This document shows positions 1-9,572 of a DNA stretch of 64,000 bases, in pieces. The notes beneath the pieces are model-generated. The model saw only the letters and a list, made by a program, of their open reading frames with translations, was not told the DNA's origin and searched no databases. The stretch covers positions 295,393 through 359,392 of the forward strand of contig NZ_ML660183.1 in assembly GCF_007483665.1 (NCBI RefSeq), given 5' to 3'. Each line of letters opens with the position of its first letter. Position 1 is the stretch's first letter. This DNA is from Catellatospora sichuanensis (lineage in GTDB: Bacteria > Actinomycetota > Actinomycetes > Mycobacteriales > Micromonosporaceae). The translations under genes were made by a program, and so were the position numbers.

Positions 1-17
1 AGGCGGCCGGTCTGGGG

Positions 18-47
18 GTACCCGGGTGCGGGCGCGCCGCCCGGTAC
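18..47 (-). terminator. possible terminator of the multicopper oxidase gene
   Basis: An imperfect GC-rich inverted repeat (GTACCCGGG against CCCGGTAC, one bulge) lies about 35 bases past the stop codon of the oxidase. There is no T-run. Nothing else is recognisable in bases 1-80. Confidence 0.35.
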
Positions 48-80
48 GGCCCCCCCGCGCCCCCCCGCCACGGCGCCTGC

Positions 81-1595
81 TCAGTGGTGCCCGGCGTGGG
101 CCAGGTGCGACGAGTGGTCGACGACACCCGGCTTGCCACCCGGCGGCACCACCACGAACTGGCCCATCATGCCCGCGTCCTCGTGGTAGAGCACGTGGCA
201 GTGGAACATGTACGGGGTGTCCGCGTCCGCGAAGTCACTGAACCGCATGATCACCTCGAAGGTGACGTCGCCCGGCAGGTAGATCGTGTCCTTCCAGCCC
301 GACAGATGCGGCGGTGGCGCGGCCCCGTCCTGGGTGAGCACCTGGAACTGCACGTCGTGGACATGGAAGTTGTGCGGCTGGCCGTCCCTGTTGACGAGCT
401 TCCAGATCTCCACGCTGCCCCGCTCCGGGGCGAAGTCGATCCGGGTCATGTCCATCTGCTTGCCGTTGATCGCGTGACCGCTCATCGTGAACCGGCGCTC
501 CTGCGCGGCGTCCTTGCGGTCCAGCCGCGCGGTCTCCACCAGGCGCTGCGGCACGGCCGGGCGCGGCGCGAGCGTGCCCGCGGCACGCAACTGCAGCACG
601 TCGAAGGTGTCGGCACCGCCGACGAACCGTTCGAAAGGCCCGGCGCCCAGGTCCGGCGGGTAGCTGCGCAGCACCGCACGCTCACCGGCCCGCACCGTCA
701 CCACGATTTCGGCGCGCTCGCCGGGCGACAGGGTGATCCGGTCGGTGTCGTACGCCGACGCCAGCAGCCCGCCGTCGGTACCGACCAGCGCGAACCTGCG
801 CCCGTCGGTGAACCCGAACTCGTAGGAGCGGGCGTTGGACCCGTTGAGCAGCCGCAGCCGTACCCGCTCGGTGGTCACGTCGAGGTACGGCCCGACGGTG
901 CCGTTGACCGCGATGGTGTCGCCGAGCACCCCGACCCCGCTCATGAACTCGGAGCTGTCGTCGAGCTCGCCGTCGCCGTCGAACTTCTTGTCCTGCACGA
1001 TCAGCGGGATGTCGTCGACGCCGTACTCGTGCGGCAGCGCGTCCACCGACGTCGCCGGGTCGTCGACGAGGAACAGTCCGGCCAGCCCGCGGTACACGTG
1101 CTCGGAGGTCTCCCCGTGCAGGTGCGGGTGGTACCACAGCGTCGCCGCGGGCTGGTCCACCTTCCAGGTCGGCGACCACGTCTTTCCCGCCGCGACGAGC
1201 TGGTGCGGGCCGCCGTCGGCCTCCGCGGGCAGGTGCATGCCGTGCCAGTGCACCGTGGTGGTCTGGTCCAGGGCGTTGGTCACGTTGACCGCGACCTGCT
1301 CGCCGCGTGCGGCCCGCAGCGTCGGCCCGAGGTAGCCGCCGTTGAACCCCCAGGTCGGCGTCGCGCCGCGGCCGAAGTCGTGCTCCCCGGCCTGCGCCTT
1401 GAGATCGAACACCCGTCGGCCGCCCTCCATCCGCGACGGCGCGAGCGGCGGCACCGCCAGCGGCCGGGTGAAGTCGACCTGGTCCGCCGTCGAGATCACC
1501 TGCGCGTTCCAGAGCCACACACCGGCTCCCGCGCAGACCGTGCACAGCAGCAGCACCACCACACCGATGATCGCCAGCACCCTCCTGAGGCGCAC
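81..1595 (-). CDS. secreted multicopper oxidase
   Basis: This is a three-domain multicopper oxidase of about 504 residues. Such enzymes oxidise metals or phenols and reduce oxygen to water outside the cytoplasm. All four copper-binding motifs are visible: HWHG and WYHPHLHGE in the first domain, HNFHVHD near residue 410 and HCHVLYHEDAGMMG near the C-terminus, the last supplying Cys, His and a Met axial ligand for the type 1 copper. An N-terminal hydrophobic segment follows a short Arg-rich stretch, so the protein is exported or anchored. The tail is His-rich (HSSHLAHAGHH). I chose the GTG at 1595 because GGGAG sits 8 bases upstream and the hydrophobic segment follows at once; a longer frame would add an improbable Arg/Ser-rich leader. 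It is divergent from the MFS gene. CueO-like copper oxidase or laccase cannot be separated from sequence alone. Confidence 0.93.
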   Translation of the reverse strand: MRLRRVLAIIGVVVLLLCTVCAGAGVWLWNAQVISTADQVDFTRPLAVPPLAPSRMEGGRRVFDLKAQAGEHDFGRGATPTWGFNGGYLGPTLRAARGEQVAVNVTNALDQTTTVHWHGMHLPAEADGGPHQLVAAGKTWSPTWKVDQPAATLWYHPHLHGETSEHVYRGLAGLFLVDDPATSVDALPHEYGVDDIPLIVQDKKFDGDGELDDSSEFMSGVGVLGDTIAVNGTVGPYLDVTTERVRLRLLNGSNARSYEFGFTDGRRFALVGTDGGLLASAYDTDRITLSPGERAEIVVTVRAGERAVLRSYPPDLGAGPFERFVGGADTFDVLQLRAAGTLAPRPAVPQRLVETARLDRKDAAQERRFTMSGHAINGKQMDMTRIDFAPERGSVEIWKLVNRDGQPHNFHVHDVQFQVLTQDGAAPPPHLSGWKDTIYLPGDVTFEVIMRFSDFADADTPYMFHCHVLYHEDAGMMGQFVVVPPGGKPGVVDHSSHLAHAGHH

Positions 1596-1762
1596 CCTGA
1601 CCAGCTCCCTTCCCCGTGTCCCTGTGAGCGCTGACAGGGTGCCGGGACGGAGGTGGCCGCGTCGAGCAATCGACGCCGATACCCGGGACGAGCCAGGGTC
1701 AACCCTGGCTCTGTGTTCGAGTTCACCGGGAAAACCCCGGGGGGATAACCCGTGCGAGCGCT

Positions 1763-1768
1763 TACGGT
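1763..1768 (+). promoter_or_regulatory. -10 element of a leaderless promoter
   Basis: TACGGT lies six bases before the ATG at 1775 and there is no Shine-Dalgarno sequence, so transcription probably starts at or next to the start codon. No clear -35 box is visible. Confidence 0.4.
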
Positions 1769-1774
1769 CGGACG

Positions 1775-2989
1775 ATGACCGCGACGACCGAGAACGAGAC
1801 CGCCGCCGCGACCCGGGCACCGTGGCCGCTGGCGGGACTGCTCGTGGTGGCCGCGGGCACCTTCCTGTCGGTGACGACCGAGATGCTGCCGATGGGCCTG
1901 CTCAGCTCGATCAGCCGGGACCTCGACGTGTCCGAGCCCACGGTGGGCCTGCTCGTCACCGGATACGCCCTGATGGTGGCGCTGTTCGCGGCTCCGCTGG
2001 GGCGGCTCACCGCCCGCTTCCCGCGCCGCGGGCTGCTGGTCGGCGCGCTCGTCGCTTACGCCGCCAGCAACGTGATCATGGCGTTGAGCACGGTGTACCC
2101 GCTGGCGGCGGCCGCCCGGCTGATCGGCGGCCTGACCCACGGCGCGTTCTGGGCCATGGTCGCCGGATACGTCGCCCGCATGGTCACCCCCGACCGGGTC
2201 GGCCGCGCGGTGACCCTCGTGTTCACCGGCGGCACCGTGGCGATCCTGGTCGGCCTGCCCGCGGGCACCGCGCTCGGCGTCGCCGTCGGCTGGCGGGCCA
2301 CCTTCGCCGTGCTCGCCGGGATCTCGCTGGTGCTGGCGTTCGTCGGCTGGCGGCTGTTGCCCGACTACCCCGGCGAGACCCCGGGCGGCGGGATGAGCCT
2401 GCTGCAGGTGCTGCGCACCCCGTCCGTGGCGATCGTCGTGGTCACCACCGCGGTGACGATGCTCGGCTACTTCAGCTTCTACACCTATATCTCGCCGTTC
2501 CTGCAGTCCACCGGCCTGAGCGAGGCGGCGCTGAGCCCGGCGCTGCTCGGCTACGGCGCGGCCGGCGCGGTCGGTCTGCTCGCCGCCGGGCTGCTGGTCG
2601 ACAAGCGGCCCCGGTTCGCCATGCTGGCGGGCACCGCCACGCTGACCGTCGCGCTGATCGGCCTCGCCCTGTCCGGCCGCTCCCCGGCCGCGGCCGTGGC
2701 GGCGGCCGCCGTCGCCGGCATGGCGCTCAACGCCCTCGCAACGCTGTTGCAGGCGGCGATCCTGCGCGCCGCCCCGGCGGGGGCCGCCGACACCGCCGCG
2801 GCCCTGAACGCGTCGGCGTTCAACGTCGGTATCGGCGGCGGCGCGCTGGTCGGCGGGCTGGTGCTCGCCGGCTGGGGACCGGCCGCGCTGCCACTGGTCG
2901 CCGCACTGCTCACCTGCGTCGGCGTTTTGGGCGTGGCCTACGGGCGGCGCGAGGGCTTCCCTGCCACCGTCCCTTCGTCGGCCGGCTGA
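1775..2989 (+). CDS. MFS transporter, DHA1-type
   Basis: This 404-residue protein has the twelve hydrophobic helices of the major facilitator superfamily. The loop after helix 2 reads PLGRLTARFPRRGLL, the family's conserved G-R-rich motif A, and GGLTHGAFWAMVAGYVARM resembles the motif C region of drug:H+ antiporters of the AraJ/NepI/purine-efflux group. It would export a small molecule by proton antiport; the substrate cannot be told. The ATG at 1775 lacks a ribosome binding site and has a -10-like element six bases upstream, so the mRNA may be leaderless. The gene is divergent from the copper oxidase with 179 bases between them, which would allow shared control, but no common operator is obvious. 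Confidence 0.9.
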   Translation: MTATTENETAAATRAPWPLAGLLVVAAGTFLSVTTEMLPMGLLSSISRDLDVSEPTVGLLVTGYALMVALFAAPLGRLTARFPRRGLLVGALVAYAASNVIMALSTVYPLAAAARLIGGLTHGAFWAMVAGYVARMVTPDRVGRAVTLVFTGGTVAILVGLPAGTALGVAVGWRATFAVLAGISLVLAFVGWRLLPDYPGETPGGGMSLLQVLRTPSVAIVVVTTAVTMLGYFSFYTYISPFLQSTGLSEAALSPALLGYGAAGAVGLLAAGLLVDKRPRFAMLAGTATLTVALIGLALSGRSPAAAVAAAAVAGMALNALATLLQAAILRAAPAGAADTAAALNASAFNVGIGGGALVGGLVLAGWGPAALPLVAALLTCVGVLGVAYGRREGFPATVPSSAG

Positions 2990-3016
2990 TCCGGACGACC
3001 CGTACCACTCGATCGG

Positions 3017-3047
3017 CGGCGGCAGACCGGATTCGGGTCTGCCGCCG
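3017..3047 (+). terminator. intrinsic-type hairpin after MFS gene
   Basis: Perfect 12-base arms (CGGCGGCAGACC and its complement) enclose a 7-base loop, 28 bases after the MFS stop codon. It is followed by TTCGTCG, without a long T-run. Confidence 0.65.
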
Positions 3048-3104
3048 TTCGTCGCGTGCCCGGTGCAGCGGCCATACCCCGAATGCGCCGCACTGCGCGT
3101 GACG

Positions 3105-3133
3105 CTAAACTGCGAACAGCGTTCGCTGTTTAG
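3105..3133 (+). promoter_or_regulatory. palindromic operator of the alpha/beta hydrolase gene
   Basis: Thirteen-base arms (CTAAACTGCGAAC and GTTCGCTGTTTAG, one mismatch) flank AGC. The inner part is a perfect GCGAAC-AGC-GTTCGC, and AACAGCG-TT-CGCTGTT is a second perfect palindrome offset within it. The site ends 17 bases before the ATG at 3151. Size and shape suit a TetR-family dimer site, but no regulator gene is adjacent. Confidence 0.7.
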
Positions 3134-3150
3134 GACCGAGGGGAGCAGTC

Positions 3151-3960
3151 ATGGAACGGGTCACGGCGCCGGACGGCGCGAGCATCGCCCTGCATTCGAC
3201 CGGCACCGGGCCGGGGGTCGTGCTCGTGCACGGCGGCGGGATCACCATCGACGAATACCGCCGACTGGTCGCCCGGCTCTCCGACCGGTGCACCGTGCAC
3301 GCCTACAACCGGCGCGGCCGGGCCGACGCGCCCGCCCGGCGGGAGCCCTACTCCGTCGAGCAGGAGATCGACGACCTCGGTGCCGTCCTGGAGCACACCG
3401 GAGCGCGCTACGTCATCGGGCACAGCTACGGCGGATTCGTCGCCCTGCGGGCCGCGCTGCGCCTGCCGATCGAGCGGCTCGCCCTCTACGACGCGGCACT
3501 GTGCATCGACGGGACGCCCGAGTGGACCTACCTCGACGCCGTGGAGGAGGCGCTGCGCAGCGGCGAGACCGCCCGCGCCGTCGCGATCGTCGCGGCCGGG
3601 GTCAACACCCACTCCGCGGTGTCCCGGCTGCCGCTGAGCGTGCGCACCGCGATCTGCCGCGCTTTCCTGCGTACGCCGATCGGCCGCAAGATGGGCGACC
3701 TGCTGCCGATGTCGATGTTCGAGACCAGGCAGGTGGTCGCCCACGCCGGCTCGGCCGACGTGTATGCGGCAGTGACCGCCGACGTCCTGCTGGCCTGCGG
3801 CGCCAGCGCCCCCGGCTACTTCGCCGAGCACCACGAGAAGCTGGCCCGCGTCATCCCCCGGTCCCGGACGATGGTCGTCGCCCGCGGCCGCCACGACGCG
3901 ATCGCCATCGCCCCGCCCCGCCTCGTCGACCCGATCGCCGACTTCTTCACCACCCCCTGA
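3151..3960 (+). CDS. alpha/beta hydrolase
   Basis: This 269-residue cytoplasmic protein has the alpha/beta-hydrolase fold. VVLVHGGG near residue 25 is the oxyanion-hole strand and loop, GHSYGG near residue 90 is the nucleophile elbow with the catalytic Ser, and RHDAIA near residue 248 supplies the histidine, with an acidic residue expected in between. The substrate cannot be predicted. AGGGGAGCAGTC precedes the ATG as an acceptable ribosome binding site. The large palindrome directly upstream suggests tight repression by a regulator encoded elsewhere. A GC-rich hairpin follows the stop codon, so it is probably transcribed alone. Confidence 0.9.
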   Translation: MERVTAPDGASIALHSTGTGPGVVLVHGGGITIDEYRRLVARLSDRCTVHAYNRRGRADAPARREPYSVEQEIDDLGAVLEHTGARYVIGHSYGGFVALRAALRLPIERLALYDAALCIDGTPEWTYLDAVEEALRSGETARAVAIVAAGVNTHSAVSRLPLSVRTAICRAFLRTPIGRKMGDLLPMSMFETRQVVAHAGSADVYAAVTADVLLACGASAPGYFAEHHEKLARVIPRSRTMVVARGRHDAIAIAPPRLVDPIADFFTTP

Positions 3961-3994
3961 CCACACCATCCACCGGCGCCGCCCAGACCCGCAA

Positions 3995-4025
3995 TCCCGC
4001 CCCGCGTGCACAGGACGGGGCGGGA
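3995..4025 (+). terminator. hairpin after alpha/beta hydrolase gene
   Basis: Perfect 10-base arms TCCCGCCCCG and CGGGGCGGGA flank an 11-base loop, in the gap between the hydrolase and tex. Confidence 0.55.
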
Positions 4026-4098
4026 AGGCGGCCCATCGGGGTCGCCACCGCCGCCCCCTGCGTGCCAGGACGGCGCGGTGCAGGCAGAATGTTCCACC

Positions 4099-6528
4099 GT
4101 GACGACGTCCATTGCGCAGCGCATTGCCGAGGAACTCGGCGTACGGCAGAACCAGGTGAACGCGGCGGTCGAGCTCCTCGACGGCGGATCGACCGTCCCG
4201 TTCATCGCCCGGTACCGCAAGGAGGTCACCGGCGAGCTGGACGACGCCCAGCTGCGCACCCTCGAAGAGCGGCTGCGCTACCTGCGTGAGCTGGAGGAAC
4301 GCCGGTCGACGATCCTCGAGTCGATCCGCTCCCAGGGCAAGCTCGACGACGCCCTCGAAGCGATGATCAACGGTGCGGACTCGAAGGCGCGGCTGGAGGA
4401 CATCTACCTGCCGTACAAGCCCAAGCGGCGCACCAAGGCGATGATCGCCCGCGAGGCCGGCCTGGAGCCGCTCGCCGACCTGCTGCTCGGCGACCCCTCG
4501 CACGACCCGCAGACCGCCGCCGCCGGCTTCGTCGACGCCGACAAGGGCGTCGCCGACCCCGCCGCCGCGCTGGAGGGCGCCCGCTCGATCCTGGTCGAGC
4601 GCTTCGGCGAGAACGCCGACCTGATCGGCGCGCTGCGCGAGCAGATGTGGACCCGCGGGCGCATCGTGTCGAGGATGCGCGACGGCAAGGCCGAGGAGGG
4701 CGCGAAGTTCTCCGACTACTTCGACTTCTCCGAGCCGTACGCCAAGCTGCCCAGCCACCGCATCCTGGCCATGTTCCGCGGCGAGAAGGAGGAGGTGCTC
4801 GACCTGGTCATGGAGCCCGACGAGCCCGCCGCCGAGGGCGCGCCCGCCGGCCCGACCATCTTCGAGCAGCGCATCGCCGCCGCGTTCGGCATCAGCGACC
4901 GCGGCCGCCCCGCCGACAAGTGGCTGGGCGACACCGTGCGCTGGGCCTGGCGCACCCGCATCCTGGTGCACCTCGGCCTGGACCTGCGCACCCGGCTGTG
5001 GCAGGCCGCCGAGGAGGAGGCCGTCCGGGTCTTCGCGATGAACCTGCGCGACCTGCTGCTGGCCGCCCCGGCCGGCACCCGCGCCACGATGGGCCTGGAC
5101 CCCGGCTACCGCACCGGCGTGAAGGTCGCCGTCGTCGACGCCACCGGCAAGGTCGTCGCCCACGACACCATCTACCCGCACGTGCCGCACAACCGCTGGG
5201 ACGCCTCGCTGGCCACCCTCGCCAAGCTGGCCGCCGCGCACAACGTCGAGCTGATCGCGATCGGCAACGGCACCGCGTCGCGGGAGACCGACAAGCTCGC
5301 CATCGACCTGATCAAGCTCGCTCCGCAGCTCAACCTGACGAAGATCGTCGTGTCCGAGGCGGGCGCGTCGGTGTACTCCGCGTCGGCGTACGCCTCGCAG
5401 GAGCTGCCCAGCCTCGACGTGTCGATCCGCGGCGCGGTCTCCATCGCCCGCCGCCTGCAGGACCCCCTCGCCGAGCTGGTGAAGATCGACCCGAAGTCCA
5501 TCGGCGTCGGGCAGTACCAGCACGACCTGTCCGAGGTGAAGCTGTCCCGCTCGCTCGACGCGGTCGTCGAGGACTGCGTGAACGGCGTCGGCGTCGACGT
5601 GAACACAGCCTCCGCGCCGCTGCTGGCCCGGGTCTCCGGCATCAGCACCGGCCTGGCCGAGAACATCGTGATGCACCGCGACACCAACGGCCCGTTCCGC
5701 TCGCGCACCGCGCTCAAGGAGGTCGCGCGCCTGGGTCCGAAGGCGTTCGAGCAGTGCGCGGGCTTCCTGCGCATCCCCAACGGCGACAACCCGCTCGACG
5801 CCTCCAGCGTGCACCCCGAGGCATACCCGGTGGTGCAGCGCATCCTGAAGAACAACAGCATCGAGATGGCCAAGCTGATCGGCAACGGCTCGCTGCTGCG
5901 CACCCTCAAGCCCACCGAGTACGCCGACGACGTCTTCGGCCTGCCGACCGTCACCGACATCATCAAGGAGCTGGAGAAGCCCGGCCGCGACCCGCGCCCC
6001 GCCTTCAAGACCGCCTCCTTCAAGGACGGCGTCGAGAAGATCGGCGACCTGCAGCCAGGCATGCTGCTGGAGGGCGTGGTCACCAACGTGGCCGCGTTCG
6101 GTGCGTTCGTCGACATCGGCGTGCACCAGGACGGCCTGGTGCACGTGTCGGCGATGTCGCGGACCTTCGTCAGCGACCCGCGCGACGTGGTCAAATCCGG
6201 CGACGTGGTCAAGGTCAAGGTGCTCGACGTCGACATCCCGCGCAAGCGCATCTCGCTGACCCTGCGCCTGGAGGACGAGGCGGCTCCCGCCGGTGCCGCA
6301 CGCCAGGGCGGCGGAGGCGGCGGAGACCGTGGCCAGCGCGGCGGTGGCGGTGGCGGTGGCGGTCAGCGCGGCGGCGGTTCGGGCGGCGGCCAGCGCGGTG
6401 GGCAGGGCGGCCAGGGCGGCCAGGGTGGTCAGCGCGGCGGGCAGCCGCGCCAGCAGCGCAGCGAGCCGGTCGGCAACAGCGCCATGGCCGACGCCCTGCG
6501 CCGCGCAGGCCTCGACAAGCTCCGCTGA
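4099..6528 (+). CDS. tex: Tex, S1-domain RNA-binding transcription accessory protein
   Basis: Tex is a conserved cytoplasmic nucleic-acid-binding protein related to eukaryotic Spt6. This 809-residue copy shows the expected order: an N-terminal HTH-like Tex region (FIARYRKE, then [16 protein letters not shown]), a YqgF/RNase H-like domain ([19 protein letters not shown], near residue 332), helix-hairpin-helix motifs, and an S1 domain ([21 protein letters not shown], near residue 655). The C-terminus carries a roughly 50-residue Gly/Arg/Gln-rich tail. I chose the GTG at 4099 because actinobacterial Tex proteins begin V/M-TTS; it lacks a clear ribosome binding site, and an in-frame GTG at 4078 preceded by AGGA is the alternative. 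It is convergent with the frameshifted gene at 6617. Confidence 0.95.
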   Translation: MTTSIAQRIAEELGVRQNQVNAAVELLDGGSTVPFIARYRKEVTGELDDAQLRTLEERLRYLRELEERRSTILESIRSQGKLDDALEAMINGADSKARLEDIYLPYKPKRRTKAMIAREAGLEPLADLLLGDPSHDPQTAAAGFVDADKGVADPAAALEGARSILVERFGENADLIGALREQMWTRGRIVSRMRDGKAEEGAKFSDYFDFSEPYAKLPSHRILAMFRGEKEEVLDLVMEPDEPAAEGAPAGPTIFEQRIAAAFGISDRGRPADKWLGDTVRWAWRTRILVHLGLDLRTRLWQAAEEEAVRVFAMNLRDLLLAAPAGTRATMGLDPGYRTGVKVAVVDATGKVVAHDTIYPHVPHNRWDASLATLAKLAAAHNVELIAIGNGTASRETDKLAIDLIKLAPQLNLTKIVVSEAGASVYSASAYASQELPSLDVSIRGAVSIARRLQDPLAELVKIDPKSIGVGQYQHDLSEVKLSRSLDAVVEDCVNGVGVDVNTASAPLLARVSGISTGLAENIVMHRDTNGPFRSRTALKEVARLGPKAFEQCAGFLRIPNGDNPLDASSVHPEAYPVVQRILKNNSIEMAKLIGNGSLLRTLKPTEYADDVFGLPTVTDIIKELEKPGRDPRPAFKTASFKDGVEKIGDLQPGMLLEGVVTNVAAFGAFVDIGVHQDGLVHVSAMSRTFVSDPRDVVKSGDVVKVKVLDVDIPRKRISLTLRLEDEAAPAGAARQGGGGGGDRGQRGGGGGGGGQRGGGSGGGQRGGQGGQGGQGGQRGGQPRQQRSEPVGNSAMADALRRAGLDKLR

Positions 6529-6542
6529 CGCGCGTACGACGC

Positions 6543-6619
6543 TCCATCTTTTATCGACGCTGGCCTATCTCATCGAAAATCCGAGCCTCGGATTCGACGA
6601 GATAGGCCAGCGTCGATCA
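6543..6619. repeat. palindromic intergenic element, copy A
   Basis: Perfect 19-base inverted arms (6553-6571 and 6599-6617; left arm starts ATCGACGCTGGCCTATC) enclose a second small hairpin, AATCCGA-GCC-TCGGATT. CCATCTTTTAT precedes the left arm. Related copies lie near 33.8 kb and 59.4 kb. Here the element sits between the convergent ends of tex and the next gene, so it could act as a two-way terminator. It runs into the TGA of that next gene. Confidence 0.85.
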
Positions 6620-6911
6620 CGATTGCCTGCGTTGGTTGAGCCGGCGATGGCTGAGCGCGACGAGGCCCACGCCGCCGACGATCGGCACCAGGCTGCCGAA
6701 CCCGAACAGGACGTTGTTGGACTTGCCGTCCTCGATGTCGGCGATTCGCCACTGCCGCAGCCGCACCTCGCCCTCCCTCCGACTCGGACAGCAACTGCTC
6801 GGCGGATGCCTGCTCGTCGACGAGCTGCGTATACCCGTACACGGCCACCGCCCCGACCAGCAGTCCGAACCCGACCAGCACCACTCCCACCGCGTACCAG
6901 AGTCTCCACAT
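6617..6911 (-). pseudogene. small two-helix membrane protein, frameshifted
   Basis: From the ATG at 6911, preceded by AGGAGGG 8 bases upstream, the frame reads MWRLWYAVGVVLVGFGLLVG, a first membrane helix, then a polar stretch ending LLSESE. The sense then continues only in another frame as EGEVRLRQWRIADIEDGK, a second hydrophobic segment (FGFGSLVPIVGGVGLVAL) and a basic end. Removing one G from the GGAGGGAGGG tract near 6775 joins the halves into a 97-residue protein. The good ribosome binding site and two intact halves argue for a real gene with a recent single-base insertion, or a base-call error in the G-rich tract. Function is unknown. Confidence 0.7.
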
Positions 6912-7172
6912 GACGTATGCCCTCCTGCCCGTGCCGATGAAGGGCGAACGTAGGACCGGATTCGCCCGCGTGACCCGACCGTGGGGCGTATCCGCACGTG
7001 TCATGGGAGAACAAGTCCCCGGTGCGGGCCGGTGCGGGAGGCAGACGCGACGCGCACGAGGGTCGTGGCGTCCGACCGCCGGGGCCCCGCCTCCGGTGTC
7101 GGCTTGCCGATACCTCAGCCGCCTCGATCACCTCGTTGAACGGTCGAGATTGGTCTATCGAGGAGGATCCGC

Positions 7173-9494
7173 GTGCGCGGACGGGCAAACAGGGCGGCGC
7201 TGGCGGCGCTGGTGGGCGTGGCGGCCGCGTGCGGCGGGGTGATCGCGGGCGGGTCGCCCGCCTGGGCCGATCACCAGGTGACGGCGACGTACACGGCCAA
7301 CGGTGGTGAGCAGGTCTGGAACGTACCCGCGGGCGTGACGAACGTGCATGTCGTCGTGATCGGCGCGCGCGGCGGGGGCGGCGACGGCAGCGGCGAGGAC
7401 GGCCGCCCCGGCGCACGGGTCGAGGCCGACCTGGCGATCCCGGCCGGCGTCACCCGGCTGTGGGTCGAGGTCGGCGAGCGCGGCGGTGACGGCGGCGACG
7501 GCGCGTTCCCCGGCTTCGGCGGCGGCGGCGAGGGCGGCGCGGGCTCCCCGTTCAACGGCGGCGCGGGCGGCGGTGCGTCGGACCTGCGCACCTGCTCGCT
7601 GGGCAGCCCGTGCGACTCGGCCGCGTCGCGGCTGGTCGTCGCCGGTGGCGGGGGCGGCGGGGGCGGCGGCTGCTTCGCCGCCAGCTGCGCGCCGTCCGGT
7701 GACGGCGGCGACGGCACCTCGGGCGGAGCGGGCAACGGCGGACTGCCGTTCGGGCCGCTCGGGCTGGTCGGCTTCCCCGGCGCGTACGCCGTCGGCGGCG
7801 TCGGCGCGCTCGCGCCCGGCACCACCGGCGGGGGCGGCGGCGGTGGCGGCGGGGGCTGGTACGGCGGTGGCGGCGGCTCGTCCGGCGGCGCTCCCCCGGC
7901 CCCGCTGCTCGCCGGGTTCGACGGCGGCAACGGCGGCTCCGGCGCGAGCCACACCGCCGCGGGCGCGAGCAACGTCAGCATCGCCGAGACCGCCGACGAC
8001 GCCTCGATCACCATCTCCTACCAGGTACGCGACACGACGCTGAGCTACCTCGGCGCGACCTCCGGCCCGGTGGGCGCACCGGCGAACCTGCGCGCCCGGC
8101 TCACCTACACCACCGGCGGCGCCCCGATCCCGGGCGCGACGGTGCAGTTCGCGCTGGCCGGAACGCCGGGCTGCAGCGCGGTCACCGACGCGGCCGGCGA
8201 CGCGGCGTGCGCGGTCACCCCGCAGGCGCCCGCCGGCAGCCGCACGCTGACCGCCTCGTACGCCGGGGACACCACCCAGCACGCGTCGAGCGTGTCGACC
8301 TCGTACCAGGTCAATCGCAAACCGACCACGCTGGCCTGGACCGGCGACGTCACCGGCGACCACCACGACCCGGTCCGGCTGGCCGCGAAGCTGACCTTGA
8401 CCGACACCGGCGCGGCACTGCCCGGCGAGCCGGTCAGCCTCGCGCTCAACGCGACCGAGTCCTGCGACGCCGTCACCGGCGACGACGGCGTCGCGAGCTG
8501 CACGGTCGTGCCGCAGGAAACGCCCGGCCCGTACACGGCGACGGCCGGCTACGCCGGGGACGAGGTGCACCTGCCCAGCGCGGCGACGGCGAACTTCACC
8601 GTGACCAAGGAGCAGACCCGGCTCGCGTACACCGGCGAGGTGAACGTCGCCAACGACGAGCCCGCACGGCTGACCGCCCGGCTCACCGAGGGCTCGGCAC
8701 CGCCGCTGCCCGGTGACGGCACGCCCGTCGCCGCCGCCCCGGTCACGTTGACGCTGGGCAGCGGCCCGTCCGCGCAGACCTGCACCGCGCACACCGACGC
8801 CACCGGCACCGCCGCCTGCGTCATCGCCGACGTGGCCCAGCCGCTCGCCGCCGGCGGCCGGCTGCCCGTGACCGCGGGCTACGCCGGCAGCCCCTTCTAC
8901 GAGCCGAGCCGGGCCGCCGCGACGGTCGGCCTGCAGCACGAGACCGGCCGGGCGTACGGCCTCTCCGGCAAACTCAAGGTCCTGGTCGGCACCGCCACCC
9001 TGCCCGCAGCCCCGGACACCGGCGCGGTGCGGACCCCCGACCCGTCGACCACCGCCACCCCGTGCACGGCCGCGGTGAACGTGCTGGTCCTGCGCGCCGC
9101 GGCGCTGTGCGCGAACGTCACCACCCGCACCGCACCGGGCGGCTCGACCGCGACCGCGACGGTCGGCTCGGTCGAGCTGGGCCTGCCCGGCCTGCCCGCG
9201 ATCGCGCTGCGCGACGTGCGCACCACGTCCGTCACGGACTGCGCCGGGTCCACCGGCGCGGTCACGGTCGGGCAGCTGCTCGTCGGCGGCGTCGCGGTGA
9301 CCGTGACCACCGGTCCGAACAGCACGGTCGCGATCCCGGGCGTACCCGGTGCGAAGATCGTGTTCAACGAGCAGGTGCCCGTCGACGGCGGGCTCACCGT
9401 GCGCGGCGTGCACCTCGTCGTCCCGCAGACGCTGGGCGTCAGCGCCGACATCGTGCTCGCCTCGGCCACCAGCGACATCCACCACTGCCGCTGA
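7173..9494 (+). CDS. secreted glycine-rich protein with Ig-like repeats
   Basis: This 773-residue exported protein starts at a GTG six bases after AGGAGG and has a signal peptide ending near SPAWA (about residue 32). Residues 33-285 form a very Gly-rich domain with runs of eight or more Gly, opening with a beta-rich EQVWNVPAGVTNVHVVVIGA segment as in ALK-type glycine-rich surface proteins. Three Ig-like repeats of about 95 residues follow, each with an L-Y/W-GATSG/GDVTG/GEVNV opening, a central Cys pair and a T-A-x-YAGD/YAGS ending. A C-terminal region of about 190 residues contains a few more Cys and ends HHCR. No sortase signal or membrane anchor is seen, so it is probably secreted or held non-covalently. 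A strong hairpin follows. Confidence 0.8.
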   Translation: MRGRANRAALAALVGVAAACGGVIAGGSPAWADHQVTATYTANGGEQVWNVPAGVTNVHVVVIGARGGGGDGSGEDGRPGARVEADLAIPAGVTRLWVEVGERGGDGGDGAFPGFGGGGEGGAGSPFNGGAGGGASDLRTCSLGSPCDSAASRLVVAGGGGGGGGGCFAASCAPSGDGGDGTSGGAGNGGLPFGPLGLVGFPGAYAVGGVGALAPGTTGGGGGGGGGGWYGGGGGSSGGAPPAPLLAGFDGGNGGSGASHTAAGASNVSIAETADDASITISYQVRDTTLSYLGATSGPVGAPANLRARLTYTTGGAPIPGATVQFALAGTPGCSAVTDAAGDAACAVTPQAPAGSRTLTASYAGDTTQHASSVSTSYQVNRKPTTLAWTGDVTGDHHDPVRLAAKLTLTDTGAALPGEPVSLALNATESCDAVTGDDGVASCTVVPQETPGPYTATAGYAGDEVHLPSAATANFTVTKEQTRLAYTGEVNVANDEPARLTARLTEGSAPPLPGDGTPVAAAPVTLTLGSGPSAQTCTAHTDATGTAACVIADVAQPLAAGGRLPVTAGYAGSPFYEPSRAAATVGLQHETGRAYGLSGKLKVLVGTATLPAAPDTGAVRTPDPSTTATPCTAAVNVLVLRAAALCANVTTRTAPGGSTATATVGSVELGLPGLPAIALRDVRTTSVTDCAGSTGAVTVGQLLVGGVAVTVTTGPNSTVAIPGVPGAKIVFNEQVPVDGGLTVRGVHLVVPQTLGVSADIVLASATSDIHHCR

Positions 9495-9502
9495 CCGGCA
9501 TC

Positions 9503-9533
9503 GGGCGGCCGGGCCGCGAAGGCCCGGCCGCCC
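9503..9533. terminator. two-way terminator hairpin
   Basis: Perfect 13-base arms starting GGGCGGCCGGGCC enclose a GCGAA loop, between the convergent glycine-rich gene and the small membrane gene at 9573. Confidence 0.75.
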
Positions 9534-9572
9534 GCGTTCACCACCGCGCGGCAGCGGTCACCGGCCGACCGC

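Noticed and set aside
84..1634. Long plus-strand open frame opposite the multicopper oxidase
   Set aside because: No motif or ribosome binding site; the copper motifs are on the minus strand.
3130..6144. Very long open frame on the minus strand opposite tex
   Set aside because: Tex is recognised throughout its length on the plus strand; the opposite frame is open only because of GC-rich third positions and has no recognisable domain.
7800..7900. Glycine-codon repeats as a candidate CRISPR or tandem repeat
   Set aside because: They are irregular GGC runs coding for polyglycine within a clear gene, without spacers.
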